From contig JASHTZ010000214.1 of NCBI GenBank assembly GCA_030040295.1, forward strand, positions 1 through 17,200: DNA of 17,200 nt, in the 5' to 3' direction. Below are positions 6,196-13,083 of this stretch, one piece after another; position 1 is the first letter of the stretch, and every line of letters starts with the position of its first letter. The position numbers and the translations under genes are program-made. Under the pieces are notes generated by a model that searched no databases, had not been told where the DNA came from, and saw only the letters and a list, made by a program, of their open reading frames with translations. This DNA is from Terriglobia bacterium. GTDB taxonomy: Bacteria; Acidobacteriota; Terriglobia; UBA7540.

Positions 6196-7584
6196 TCAAA
6201 GCAATGGGCGGCTTCCAACCATTTTGGCGGCGAACCGGCGATGCCGGGCGAGCACGGGTTCGATGGAAAGCGTGCGAAGGTCGCGATTCTCCACAACCAC
6301 ATTCCCTTCCACAATCAGTGTATGAACACGTGTGGGAGCGCAGAGCACCAGCGCCGCGGCCACATCCTCCGCGCCGCTGTAACCCACATCACGCAGATCA
6401 AACAGGGCGATATCGGCGCGCTTGCCCGGGGCGAGACTGCCGATGTCATCGCGCCCGAGGCAAGCGGCGCCTCCCACTGTTGCCAGGCGCAGCGCCTCCA
6501 TGGCCTTCAAGGCCGCAGCGCCGTGCGCCAGGCGATTGAGCAGCAGTGCCTGGCGCGCCTCCGCCAACATGTGGGAACTATCATTAGAGGCGCTGCCGTC
6601 AACACCCAGGCCTACCGGCGAGCCCGCGCGGCGCAACGCCAGGACTGGAGCGACCCCCGAACCCAAACGCATGTTGGAGCTCGGGCAATGCGCCAGTCCT
6701 ACGTGCGCGCGGCCCAGGCGCTTGATTTCGCGCGAATTGAAATAAATTCCGTGGGCCACCCAGGTGGTTTCCTTCAGCCAGCCGACGCCGGCCATGAAAT
6801 CCAGCGGACGCTTGCCGAAATGCTTCAGGCAATAGTCTTGCTCATCGCGAGTCTCCGCCAGATGCGTGTGCATCCGCACCTGGTGGCGCTGCGCCATTGC
6901 CGCGGTCTGGCGCATCAGCTCCTCCGAGACGGAAAATGGCGAGCAGGGCGCAAGCGCAATCCGCAACATCGCTCCCGGCGCAGGGTCGTGATACTTCCGG
7001 ATCAGCCGCTCGCAATCCTCCAGAATTGCATCTTCGCTCTGCACCACGGAATCGGGCGGCAGGCCGCCTTTGCTCTGCCCCACGCTCATGCTTCCCCTCG
7101 TGGGATGAAAACGCATGCCGATTTTCCGCGCGCCGGCGATTTCCGCATCGATCAAGCGGGTTTGGCCTCGTGGGAAAAGGTAATGATGGTCTGTAGTAGT
7201 GGTGCAGCCGGAAAGCATCAGCTCGGCCATGCCCACCAGCGCCGCGGCGTGCATCGACTCTTCGTCCAGGCGCGCCCACATGGGGTAGAGCGTGGTCAAC
7301 CAGTCGAAGAGCTCCATGTCCGCGGCCGCGGTGCAGGCGCGCGTAAGCGTCTGGCACAGGTGATGATGAGTGTTGATCAGCCCCGGCAGCGCCACGGAAA
7401 ACCGCGCGCTGATCGTGCGGTCAGCCCCCAACCCATTGGGTGGTTGTTTTCCGACGTGCTTGATTTCCCCGCCCTCGGCATAGATGAATCCCCCGCGGAG
7501 AACGGTTTCGCCAGCATCCATCGTGACGACCGTATGAATGTCCTTAATCAGTAGCGAGGATTGTGTGTGCGATGGCTTGGGCAT
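6196..7584 (-). CDS. 8-oxoguanine deaminase-type amidohydrolase
   Basis: This 462-residue cytoplasmic amidohydrolase (COG0402 / TrzN-AtzB-SsnA group) best resembles bacterial 8-oxoguanine deaminases, which hydrolyse 8-oxoguanine to urate and ammonia; the alternative label in this group is hydroxydechloroatrazine ethylaminohydrolase. Metal and catalytic residues are visible: H73 and H75 (NTHHH), H241 and E244 (HTHLAE), H278 (WVAHGIY) and D329 (GVDGSASND). Family-specific segments are ELFDWLTTLYPMWARL, the GCTTTTDHHYLFP strand, RGSMSVGQSKGGLPPDS and DGSASNDSSHMLAEARQALL. It sits 92 nt after the S10 peptidase gene and 93 nt before the xanthine-dehydrogenase subunits, so its product would be the same urate pool as that enzyme. 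Guanine deaminase (GuaD) is less likely given these segments, though activity on guanine or isoguanine cannot be excluded from sequence. No strong Shine-Dalgarno precedes ATG 7584. Confidence 0.88.
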   Translation of the reverse strand: MPKPSHTQSSLLIKDIHTVVTMDAGETVLRGGFIYAEGGEIKHVGKQPPNGLGADRTISARFSVALPGLINTHHHLCQTLTRACTAAADMELFDWLTTLYPMWARLDEESMHAAALVGMAELMLSGCTTTTDHHYLFPRGQTRLIDAEIAGARKIGMRFHPTRGSMSVGQSKGGLPPDSVVQSEDAILEDCERLIRKYHDPAPGAMLRIALAPCSPFSVSEELMRQTAAMAQRHQVRMHTHLAETRDEQDYCLKHFGKRPLDFMAGVGWLKETTWVAHGIYFNSREIKRLGRAHVGLAHCPSSNMRLGSGVAPVLALRRAGSPVGLGVDGSASNDSSHMLAEARQALLLNRLAHGAAALKAMEALRLATVGGAACLGRDDIGSLAPGKRADIALFDLRDVGYSGAEDVAAALVLCAPTRVHTLIVEGNVVVENRDLRTLSIEPVLARHRRFAAKMVGSRPLL

Positions 7585-7676
7585 GGCAATCGGACGGCTT
7601 GAATGAAGAGGGCAGCGCCGAATTCGTTGTTGGACCGATTCGCCGCCTACCCTAACTGTTATAGATATGATGATGG

Positions 7677-9248
7677 TCAGTGCTTTTCGACCATAGCTTC
7701 CACGTCCTTGCGCAGCTCCGCCTGGCTGCCCGGGCGGCTGTAGAACATGTGGCCGCCGGGGTATTCGTGCACGGCGACGCGCGTGGGATCGCCCATCACC
7801 GGCATTTGGTCCACGATCAGGATGGAACCCATGAAGGGGCAGGAGAGGTCGTTCCAGCCGTGCGCGATGATGACGCGCAGCTTGGGGTCGGCCGCCACTG
7901 CCTGCCGGAGATCCGGCACCGCACCGATGTGCAGGGCGCGGCCCTGGCGATCCCAGTTTTGCCCCACCTCATAGCTCAGCGTGTGGTAGCTGGCATCGGT
8001 TTTCCAGCCCACGACGCGGGTCACAAAATCCACCATGGCCATGGTGGTGGGCGCGATGATGCTTTCCAGCATCGGATCACCCACGCGTTGCTCCGGAGCG
8101 AAGGGGAAGGGATCAAATCCCGTCACGTTGGAGTCGTAAACGCTACCGATCTTGCCTTTGTCGCGAAACACTTCGCGCAGATAGGCGTCGGTCTCCAGCC
8201 GGCCGCCCGAGCGCCGCACGAACTCCTCCTCCAGTCCGGTCATCTGGGTGACTTTCTTGACGATGCGCGAGGTGGCGTCCGGGTCGGAGCGGCCTTTCAT
8301 AAGGTCGGAGGCATATTCGCCGCGCGTGTAGGCGATCACCGGCGCCATGGCTTCCGGAGTCAATTTGTGCTCACGCTCGAGACGCGCCGCCGTAATCGAA
8401 GGCAGAGTCATCATCCAAGGAAGCGGGGAAACGTCCGCATTTTCGCCCATTGCGGGGCTCAAGTACGGCGAGACCAGAACGACTCCGTTCATCGCCACAC
8501 CCAGCTCGGTTTGCAGATAGTGGGTGATGCGCGGGCCGCGATAGCCGCCGTAGCTCTCGCCCACCAGATATTTGCGCGAGCTCATGCGCCCGTTCGCCAC
8601 CAGCCAGTCATAGATGATGCGCGAGAGGTAATGAATATCGGCGTCGGGGTTGTAGAACTGCTTCTTGGTCTCATCCATCGGGACCAGCGAACGGCTGTAT
8701 CCCGTACCGATAGGGTCAATGAAAACCAGGTCCGTGAAATCCATCCACGTGCCGGGATTGTCGTTAAGCCTCGGCGGGTCGGACTGGCTCTCGCCTTCGA
8801 TGCCGAATTCGATGTGCTTAGGACCGATGGCGCCGAAATTCAGGAACACGGACGCCGCACCGGGGCCACCATTCAACGCGAAGGTTACCGGCCGGTCCTG
8901 ACCTTCGATCGTGTAGGCGGTAAAGACCACCTCGCCAATCCTTGTCTTCTTTTCATGGTCGAAGACGGGCAGCTTGCCGATGGTGACCGTGTAGTGAAGC
9001 GTCTTACCCTCGAGCTGCATGCTCTGAGCCGTGTGAGCGTCGGCGGGCAGCGGAGCTTCCTTGTCCTTATCGGCGGACTTGTCTTTATCAGCGGCCTTGT
9101 CCGAATCATGGCTCTCGGCGGAAGCGGGTTGAGGCATTGGCCTGCGCTCTTGTGCCGCGACATTTGCAGACCCCAGAATCAACATGAGCGCGGCGAGCAG
9201 TCCTGCGCCGGCCCGAGAAAGGCCAAAGTATCGTAAGTTGGTATTCAT
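7677..9248 (-). CDS. Secreted S10 family serine carboxypeptidase-like protein
   Basis: From ATG 9248 the protein has 523 residues. It starts with a signal peptide: polar n-region, hydrophobic stretch AGLLAALMLILG, likely cleavage after ANVAA near residue 32. A charged low-complexity linker of repeated DKDK/ADK units follows (about residues 45-70), then an alpha/beta-hydrolase peptidase domain. The S10 triad is complete: S232 in GESYGGY, D467 in HGWNDLSCPF and H500 in PGGHMFY; the oxyanion-region motif NGGPGAAS is at about 126-133. S10 enzymes trim C-terminal residues from peptides, here probably in the periplasm. The frame also opens at ATG 9290, overlapping the preceding stop as TAATG with GAGG just ahead; that start would add 14 residues before the signal peptide. 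ATG 9248 fits secretion better, but coupling from 9290 is possible. Its place among purine genes is unexplained. Confidence 0.9.
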   Translation of the reverse strand: MNTNLRYFGLSRAGAGLLAALMLILGSANVAAQERRPMPQPASAESHDSDKAADKDKSADKDKEAPLPADAHTAQSMQLEGKTLHYTVTIGKLPVFDHEKKTRIGEVVFTAYTIEGQDRPVTFALNGGPGAASVFLNFGAIGPKHIEFGIEGESQSDPPRLNDNPGTWMDFTDLVFIDPIGTGYSRSLVPMDETKKQFYNPDADIHYLSRIIYDWLVANGRMSSRKYLVGESYGGYRGPRITHYLQTELGVAMNGVVLVSPYLSPAMGENADVSPLPWMMTLPSITAARLEREHKLTPEAMAPVIAYTRGEYASDLMKGRSDPDATSRIVKKVTQMTGLEEEFVRRSGGRLETDAYLREVFRDKGKIGSVYDSNVTGFDPFPFAPEQRVGDPMLESIIAPTTMAMVDFVTRVVGWKTDASYHTLSYEVGQNWDRQGRALHIGAVPDLRQAVAADPKLRVIIAHGWNDLSCPFMGSILIVDQMPVMGDPTRVAVHEYPGGHMFYSRPGSQAELRKDVEAMVEKH

Positions 9249-9289
9249 GCGGATAAAATACCACAAATCAGTTAATTTGCAGCAGGTCA

Positions 9290-10555
9290 TTATCCTCGAT
9301 TCAAGCCTCGTTCCTTCAAGATGTCTTCGAGGCCGGCGCCATCAGGCGGGATATCGAATGGCTTGGCGACTGCGGATTGCGCCCCTCGAATATCTTTCAA
9401 CCCATTGCCGGTAACAATGGCAAGGACGCTTGCATTCCCACCGAAGATTCCTTCCTGCACGGCGCGTCGTACGCCGGCAACTGCCGTGGCGCCGGCAGGT
9501 TCCGCAAAAATTCCTGCCAGGCGCCCGGCCGACCTCATCGCTTCAAGAATCTCTTCGTCCTCAACGTTGATCATCGTGCCCCGGGAGGCCAGAACGGCCA
9601 GCACGGCCTTCTTCCAGTTCCGCGGCACGCCCACAGCAATGCTGTCGGCAAGGGTATGCGGCTCGATGGGCTTCAGGGCTTCGCCTGAGCGATAGGCTGT
9701 GGTAACGGGCGCCGCGCCGGCCGCCTGCACTCCGAGCATTTTCGGTGTGTGCGCGGTCAGTCCCAGGGTCTTCATTTCATGGAACGCTTTCCACACGCCG
9801 GCGATGGTGCAGCCGTCGCCCACTGAAACGGCCACCCAGTCGGGAACTTTCCAATCAAGTTGTTCGCAGATTTCCAGTCCCACGGTTTTCTTGCCTTCCA
9901 CGAGATAGGGATTGATCGCGCTGTTGCGGTTGTACCAGCCCCACCGCTCGCAGGCGCGCTGGCACATTTGAAACGCATCTTCATAACTTCCGAGCACGCG
10001 CAAAACCGTGGCGCCGAAGATCAAAAGCTGTGTGACCTTGGGTTCTAGCGCGCGCTCAGGGACGAAAATCACGCTTCGCAGGCCGAGTGATGCCGCCATT
10101 GCCGCCAGCGACGAAGCCGCGTTCCCCGTGCTGGCGCAGGCGATAATCCTCTGCCGCTTCTCCCGCGCTTTTACCACGCCCACGGAACTTGCACGATCTT
10201 TCAGCGAGCCACTGGGATTTCGCCCGTCGTCTTTCAGGTAAAGAGTTTTCAAGCCCATCGCCCGGGCGAGCGTGGGAGTTGCGGTGACCGGCGTCCATCC
10301 GACTTGCAAGGCCGGAAGAACCGCGTCGCGACGAATAGGCAACAACTCGCGATACCGCCAATGCGAGTATTCGTGGCGCTTGGCGAGACTTTGCCGCGTC
10401 AAGCGTTTGGCAATCGCTGCATAGTCATATTGAACGTCGAGCGTGCCGGTTATTCCACACGCAGGGCACGTGTAGGGAACACGCGTGGAATAAACCGCGC
10501 CGCAGAAAACGCACTTCAATCCCGTTACGAATTCCAAGTGGTGATTCCTCTCCAT
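9290..10555 (-). CDS. thrC: Threonine synthase-like PLP-dependent enzyme
   Basis: The 421-residue protein has an N-terminal zinc-ribbon-like segment (C15-x2-C18 and C30-x2-C33) and a fold-type II PLP domain. K119 in GSLKDR is the Schiff-base lysine (SFKDR in most threonine synthases); ASTGNAA at about 141-147 binds the cofactor phosphate region/substrate, and SVGDGCTIAG and TGNGLKD are the later PLP-contact loops. This matches the zinc-ribbon threonine synthases that convert O-phosphohomoserine to threonine. No other threonine or homoserine gene is nearby; instead it heads a minus-strand run into the peptidase and purine genes. A different beta-elimination or replacement activity is therefore possible. 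It lacks obvious similarity to diaminopropionate ammonia-lyase (YgeX), the PLP enzyme of the E. coli purine cluster. ATG 10555 has GGGAG only 2 nt away, a poor spacing. Confidence 0.8.
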   Translation of the reverse strand: MERNHHLEFVTGLKCVFCGAVYSTRVPYTCPACGITGTLDVQYDYAAIAKRLTRQSLAKRHEYSHWRYRELLPIRRDAVLPALQVGWTPVTATPTLARAMGLKTLYLKDDGRNPSGSLKDRASSVGVVKAREKRQRIIACASTGNAASSLAAMAASLGLRSVIFVPERALEPKVTQLLIFGATVLRVLGSYEDAFQMCQRACERWGWYNRNSAINPYLVEGKKTVGLEICEQLDWKVPDWVAVSVGDGCTIAGVWKAFHEMKTLGLTAHTPKMLGVQAAGAAPVTTAYRSGEALKPIEPHTLADSIAVGVPRNWKKAVLAVLASRGTMINVEDEEILEAMRSAGRLAGIFAEPAGATAVAGVRRAVQEGIFGGNASVLAIVTGNGLKDIRGAQSAVAKPFDIPPDGAGLEDILKERGLNRG

Positions 10556-10628
10556 CGCTCCCGTAGGTTATCCCGGCTTGCCAGACAAACCAACATAAAT
10601 GGCATTCCTCAACCCCGGAGCATTTACC

Positions 10629-10634
10629 TATAAT
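10629..10634 (+). promoter_or_regulatory. Candidate -10 element of add
   Basis: A perfect TATAAT lies in the 114-bp gap between the divergent PLP enzyme and add. It predicts a start of transcription near 10641 and a leader of about 29 nt. No good -35 hexamer stands at 16-18 bp (best is TTCCTC at 10605), so an activator or a weak promoter is possible. Confidence 0.5.
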
Positions 10635-10655
10635 AGAAATTAATTCCACTGTGAC

Positions 10656-10660
10656 GGAGG
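10656..10660 (+). promoter_or_regulatory. Ribosome binding site of add
   Basis: GGAGG stands 9 nt before ATG 10670. It is the clearest Shine-Dalgarno in the window and fixes the add start. Confidence 0.75.
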
Positions 10661-10669
10661 CTGACCGTT

Positions 10670-11767
10670 ATGTTTCTCGAGAAATCCATCCTGCAAGCCC
10701 TTCCCAAGGTTTTGCTGCACGAACACCTGGACGGCTCCATGCGTCCACAGACCATCATTGAATTGGCCAAAGACGCCAGATACACCAAGCTGCCCACCAC
10801 CGATCCGTCCGCTCTGGCCGACTGGTTTTTCCGCGGCGCCAATCGCGGCGATTTAGCCGGCTACCTTGAGGGCTTCGCGCACACCATCGCCGTGACCCAG
10901 ACCCCGGAGGCGCTTGAGCGGGTGGCATACGAGCAGATGGAAGACCTGAAGAATGACGGAGTGGTTTACTTTGAGACGCGTTTTGCCCCGGTATTTCACA
11001 CCAAGAAAGGCCTCACGCATCTGGATATCGTAACCGCCGTGCTCAAAGGACTCGAGCGGGGAGAAAGAGACTTCAAAATTCCGGCCGGCTTGATCATTTG
11101 CGCGATGCGGAATATGAAAATCTCCTTGGAGATCGCCGAGCTTGCCGTGGATTTCCGCGACCGCGGAGTGGTGGGATTCGACCTGGCGGGCGAAGAGGGC
11201 GGGTATCCCCCCAAGAAGCACGTGGACGCGTTTCATTATATCCAACGCCAGAATTTCAATATCACCGTCCACGCGGGCGAGGGATACGGAAAGGAATCCA
11301 TCTGGCAGGCCATTCAATATTGCGGCGCGCATCGCATTGGCCACGGAACGCGGCTGATTGATGACATTGCTGTTGTTAACGGAACAAGCGTGAAGTTGGG
11401 TGGATTGGCGCAGTACATCCTCGACAAGCGCATTCCGCTGGAAATCTGCCTCTCCAGCAACGTTCACACCGGCGCTATTCCCACCTTGGCTGAGCACCCT
11501 TTCAAAGTCCTCTACCGGGAGCAATTCCGGGTCACGCTCAACACCGACAATCGCTTGATGAGCCGCACGAGCATGAGTAACGAATTTCAGGTAGCAATGG
11601 AAACCTTTGGCCTGGGACTGGATGACTTCGAAAAAATTACGATCAACGCCATGAAAAGCGCCTTCCTCCCTTACGCCGAACGGATTCGCATCATCTATAC
11701 GGCGATTAAACCTGGTTACGCCAGGATCCGGTACCCCGAGCACCTACCGGCTGCCCGTGCTCTATAA
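10670..11767 (+). CDS. add: Adenosine deaminase
   Basis: This 365-residue enzyme deaminates adenosine and deoxyadenosine to (deoxy)inosine. Metal and catalytic residues of the family are visible: H17 and H19 (LLHEHLDGS), H201 and E204 (VHAGEG), H225 (IGHGTRL) and D293 (LNTDNRLMS). The residue after D293 is Asn where mammalian enzymes have Asp; NTDN variants are, from memory, common in some bacterial Add groups. SSNVHTG (262-268) precedes the last metal site as usual. Start and control are supported by GGAGG at 10656 and TATAAT at 10629. Its product inosine is the substrate of the purine nucleoside phosphorylase encoded just beyond the convergent cytidine deaminase gene (17-nt gap, no terminator hairpin seen). 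It is one of two complete plus-strand genes in the window and is transcribed apart from both operons. Confidence 0.95.
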   Translation: MFLEKSILQALPKVLLHEHLDGSMRPQTIIELAKDARYTKLPTTDPSALADWFFRGANRGDLAGYLEGFAHTIAVTQTPEALERVAYEQMEDLKNDGVVYFETRFAPVFHTKKGLTHLDIVTAVLKGLERGERDFKIPAGLIICAMRNMKISLEIAELAVDFRDRGVVGFDLAGEEGGYPPKKHVDAFHYIQRQNFNITVHAGEGYGKESIWQAIQYCGAHRIGHGTRLIDDIAVVNGTSVKLGGLAQYILDKRIPLEICLSSNVHTGAIPTLAEHPFKVLYREQFRVTLNTDNRLMSRTSMSNEFQVAMETFGLGLDDFEKITINAMKSAFLPYAERIRIIYTAIKPGYARIRYPEHLPAARAL

Positions 11768-11784
11768 ATTGGGGAATCGAATTC

Positions 11785-12177
11785 TCAGTCGAGGGCGCTC
11801 TGATCAAAAGGGCGGGGGAAAATTTCCGACAATCGCAAAGTCTTGCGAAAACCTTTCAAATTGGCGAGAGTGATTTCAATATTGCCGCAGAATTCCCACA
11901 AGAGCTGCCGGCAGGCTCCGCACGGTGAGGCGGGCGGCTCGCTGGAAGTTACCACAGCGATCTTGGTGAACGACCTCTCTCCTTCCGAAAGAGCTTTCCA
12001 AAGGGCAACGCGCTCCGCGCATACGGTGAGTCCGTAGGTGGAATTCTCAACGTTGCAGCCGGTGTAAACTTTGCCGCTCGCGGCCAGCAGCGCCGCCCCG
12101 ACCTTGTAGTTGGAATACGCAGCGCAAGCGTTTTCCCGCACTTTGACCGCGCTCGCGACCAATTCTTCAGGACTCAT
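11785..12177 (-). CDS. cdd: Cytidine deaminase
   Basis: The 130-residue protein is the small homotetrameric type of cytidine deaminase, converting cytidine and deoxycytidine to (deoxy)uridine. The zinc site is C-A-E in TVCAERVAL (Cys ligand and catalytic Glu) with PCGACRQ giving the other two Cys; FxxxYSNYKVGAALL (here ACAAYSNYKVGAALL) and GCNVENSTYG are the substrate-binding segments. It is the last gene of the phosphorylase-transporter operon, 6 nt after the purine nucleoside phosphorylase stop, and ends convergent with add. Its product uridine feeds the pyrimidine-nucleoside phosphorylase of the same operon. The C-terminus (LSEIFPRPFDQSALD) resembles the usual LLP..F end. Confidence is high. 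Confidence 0.96.
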   Translation of the reverse strand: MSPEELVASAVKVRENACAAYSNYKVGAALLAASGKVYTGCNVENSTYGLTVCAERVALWKALSEGERSFTKIAVVTSSEPPASPCGACRQLLWEFCGNIEITLANLKGFRKTLRLSEIFPRPFDQSALD

Positions 12178-12183
12178 ATCGGC

Positions 12184-13083
12184 TCACTTCCATTTGTCTA
12201 ACTGAGGCAGAACCTCGTCCAGCAGGTCCGCCAGGTGGCGCGAAACTTTGCGTCCCGCCACCAGCACTTCTTCATGGGACAACGGCTTGCCTGCCAACCC
12301 CGCGGCGCGATTGGAGATCGTGGCGATGGCAAGCACCCGCCGCTTCAACTGCCGGGCCACCATCACCTCGGGAACCGTGGACATTCCGACCGCGTCCGCG
12401 CCCATCCCCTTCAAGGCGCGAATTTCCGCCGGCGTTTCGTACGTCGGTCCGAGCAACGAGGCATAAACTCCTTCAAAGCAAGGGATGCGAAACTTGCGCG
12501 CAGCTTTCCGCGTGATGCGGCGCAAGTAGGGATCGTAGGCCTGCGTCAAATCGACGAATTGCGCGCCCCAACGCGGGTCGTGAACCCCCACCAGAGGATT
12601 CATCCCTTGCAGGTGCAGGTGATCCGCGAAGATCATAAATCCACCGGGCGTTGATTTCGAGGCAATCCCACCCGCGGCGCAGGTGAAAATGAAAGTCTGA
12701 ACCCCGGCCAGCGCCAGGACGCGAACGGGAAAGACCACGCTCGCAGGGGCACGGCCTTCATAACAATGCACGCGCCCTTCCAGGATTGCCACTGGAACTT
12801 TTTTCCACAATCCCAGATGCAAAGTGCCGCCGTGGCCTTGAACGGTGGTGCCGGGAAAATGCGGAATGAGTCTGTAGGGAATCCGCACGTCGGCGTTCAA
12901 CCTGCCCACGACTTCATCTAACCCGGACCCGAGAGTGATGGCAACACGCGGAGTGAAACCGTGCGAAGCGATGTAGGCCGCAGCCCGCTCGGCTTCCTCA
13001 TAGCCGTGTTGTTTGCGGATTGTATCTGTTGATGAGCGACGTGACATGTGCCTGATAGTCTTCGCCATTCGCTTTAGCTTCAC
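12184..13083 (-). CDS. punA: Purine nucleoside phosphorylase, trimeric type I
   Basis: The enzyme splits inosine, guanosine and their deoxy forms to base and (deoxy)ribose 1-phosphate. Motifs (numbering from GTG 13083, 299 residues): LGSGLD (51-56, phosphate Ser), HFPGTTVQGHGG (75-86), GRVHCYEG (103-110), TCAAGGI (134-140), GPTYETPAE with the purine-binding Glu (212-220), GMSTVPEV (233-240) and ISN (256-258). The TNAAGG motif of the family has Cys in place of Asn. The GTG start overlaps the nupC stop as GTGA, suggesting coupled translation; in-frame ATGs at 13068 and 13047 are alternatives, and the basic first ~18 residues lie outside the conserved domain. The gene is flanked by the transporter and cytidine deaminase. 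A methylthioadenosine phosphorylase is less likely given the operon. Confidence 0.93.
   Translation of the reverse strand: MKLKRMAKTIRHMSRRSSTDTIRKQHGYEEAERAAAYIASHGFTPRVAITLGSGLDEVVGRLNADVRIPYRLIPHFPGTTVQGHGGTLHLGLWKKVPVAILEGRVHCYEGRAPASVVFPVRVLALAGVQTFIFTCAAGGIASKSTPGGFMIFADHLHLQGMNPLVGVHDPRWGAQFVDLTQAYDPYLRRITRKAARKFRIPCFEGVYASLLGPTYETPAEIRALKGMGADAVGMSTVPEVMVARQLKRRVLAIATISNRAAGLAGKPLSHEEVLVAGRKVSRHLADLLDEVLPQLDKWK

Noticed and set aside
6241..7554. 437-codon open frame on the plus strand opposite the 8-oxoguanine deaminase
   Set aside because: Low-complexity His/Gln/Arg-rich translation with no domain; the opposite strand encodes a complete amidohydrolase.
7680..9236. 518-codon open frame on the plus strand opposite the S10 peptidase
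   Set aside because: It is the exact antisense of a gene with a full catalytic triad and signal peptide. Its own product is His/Arg/Val-rich with no recognisable motif, as expected of a G+C-rich shadow frame.
11768..11784. Possible terminator between convergent add and cdd
   Set aside because: The gap is 17 nt and contains no hairpin followed by a T-run; only a GAATTC 6-mer is symmetric.
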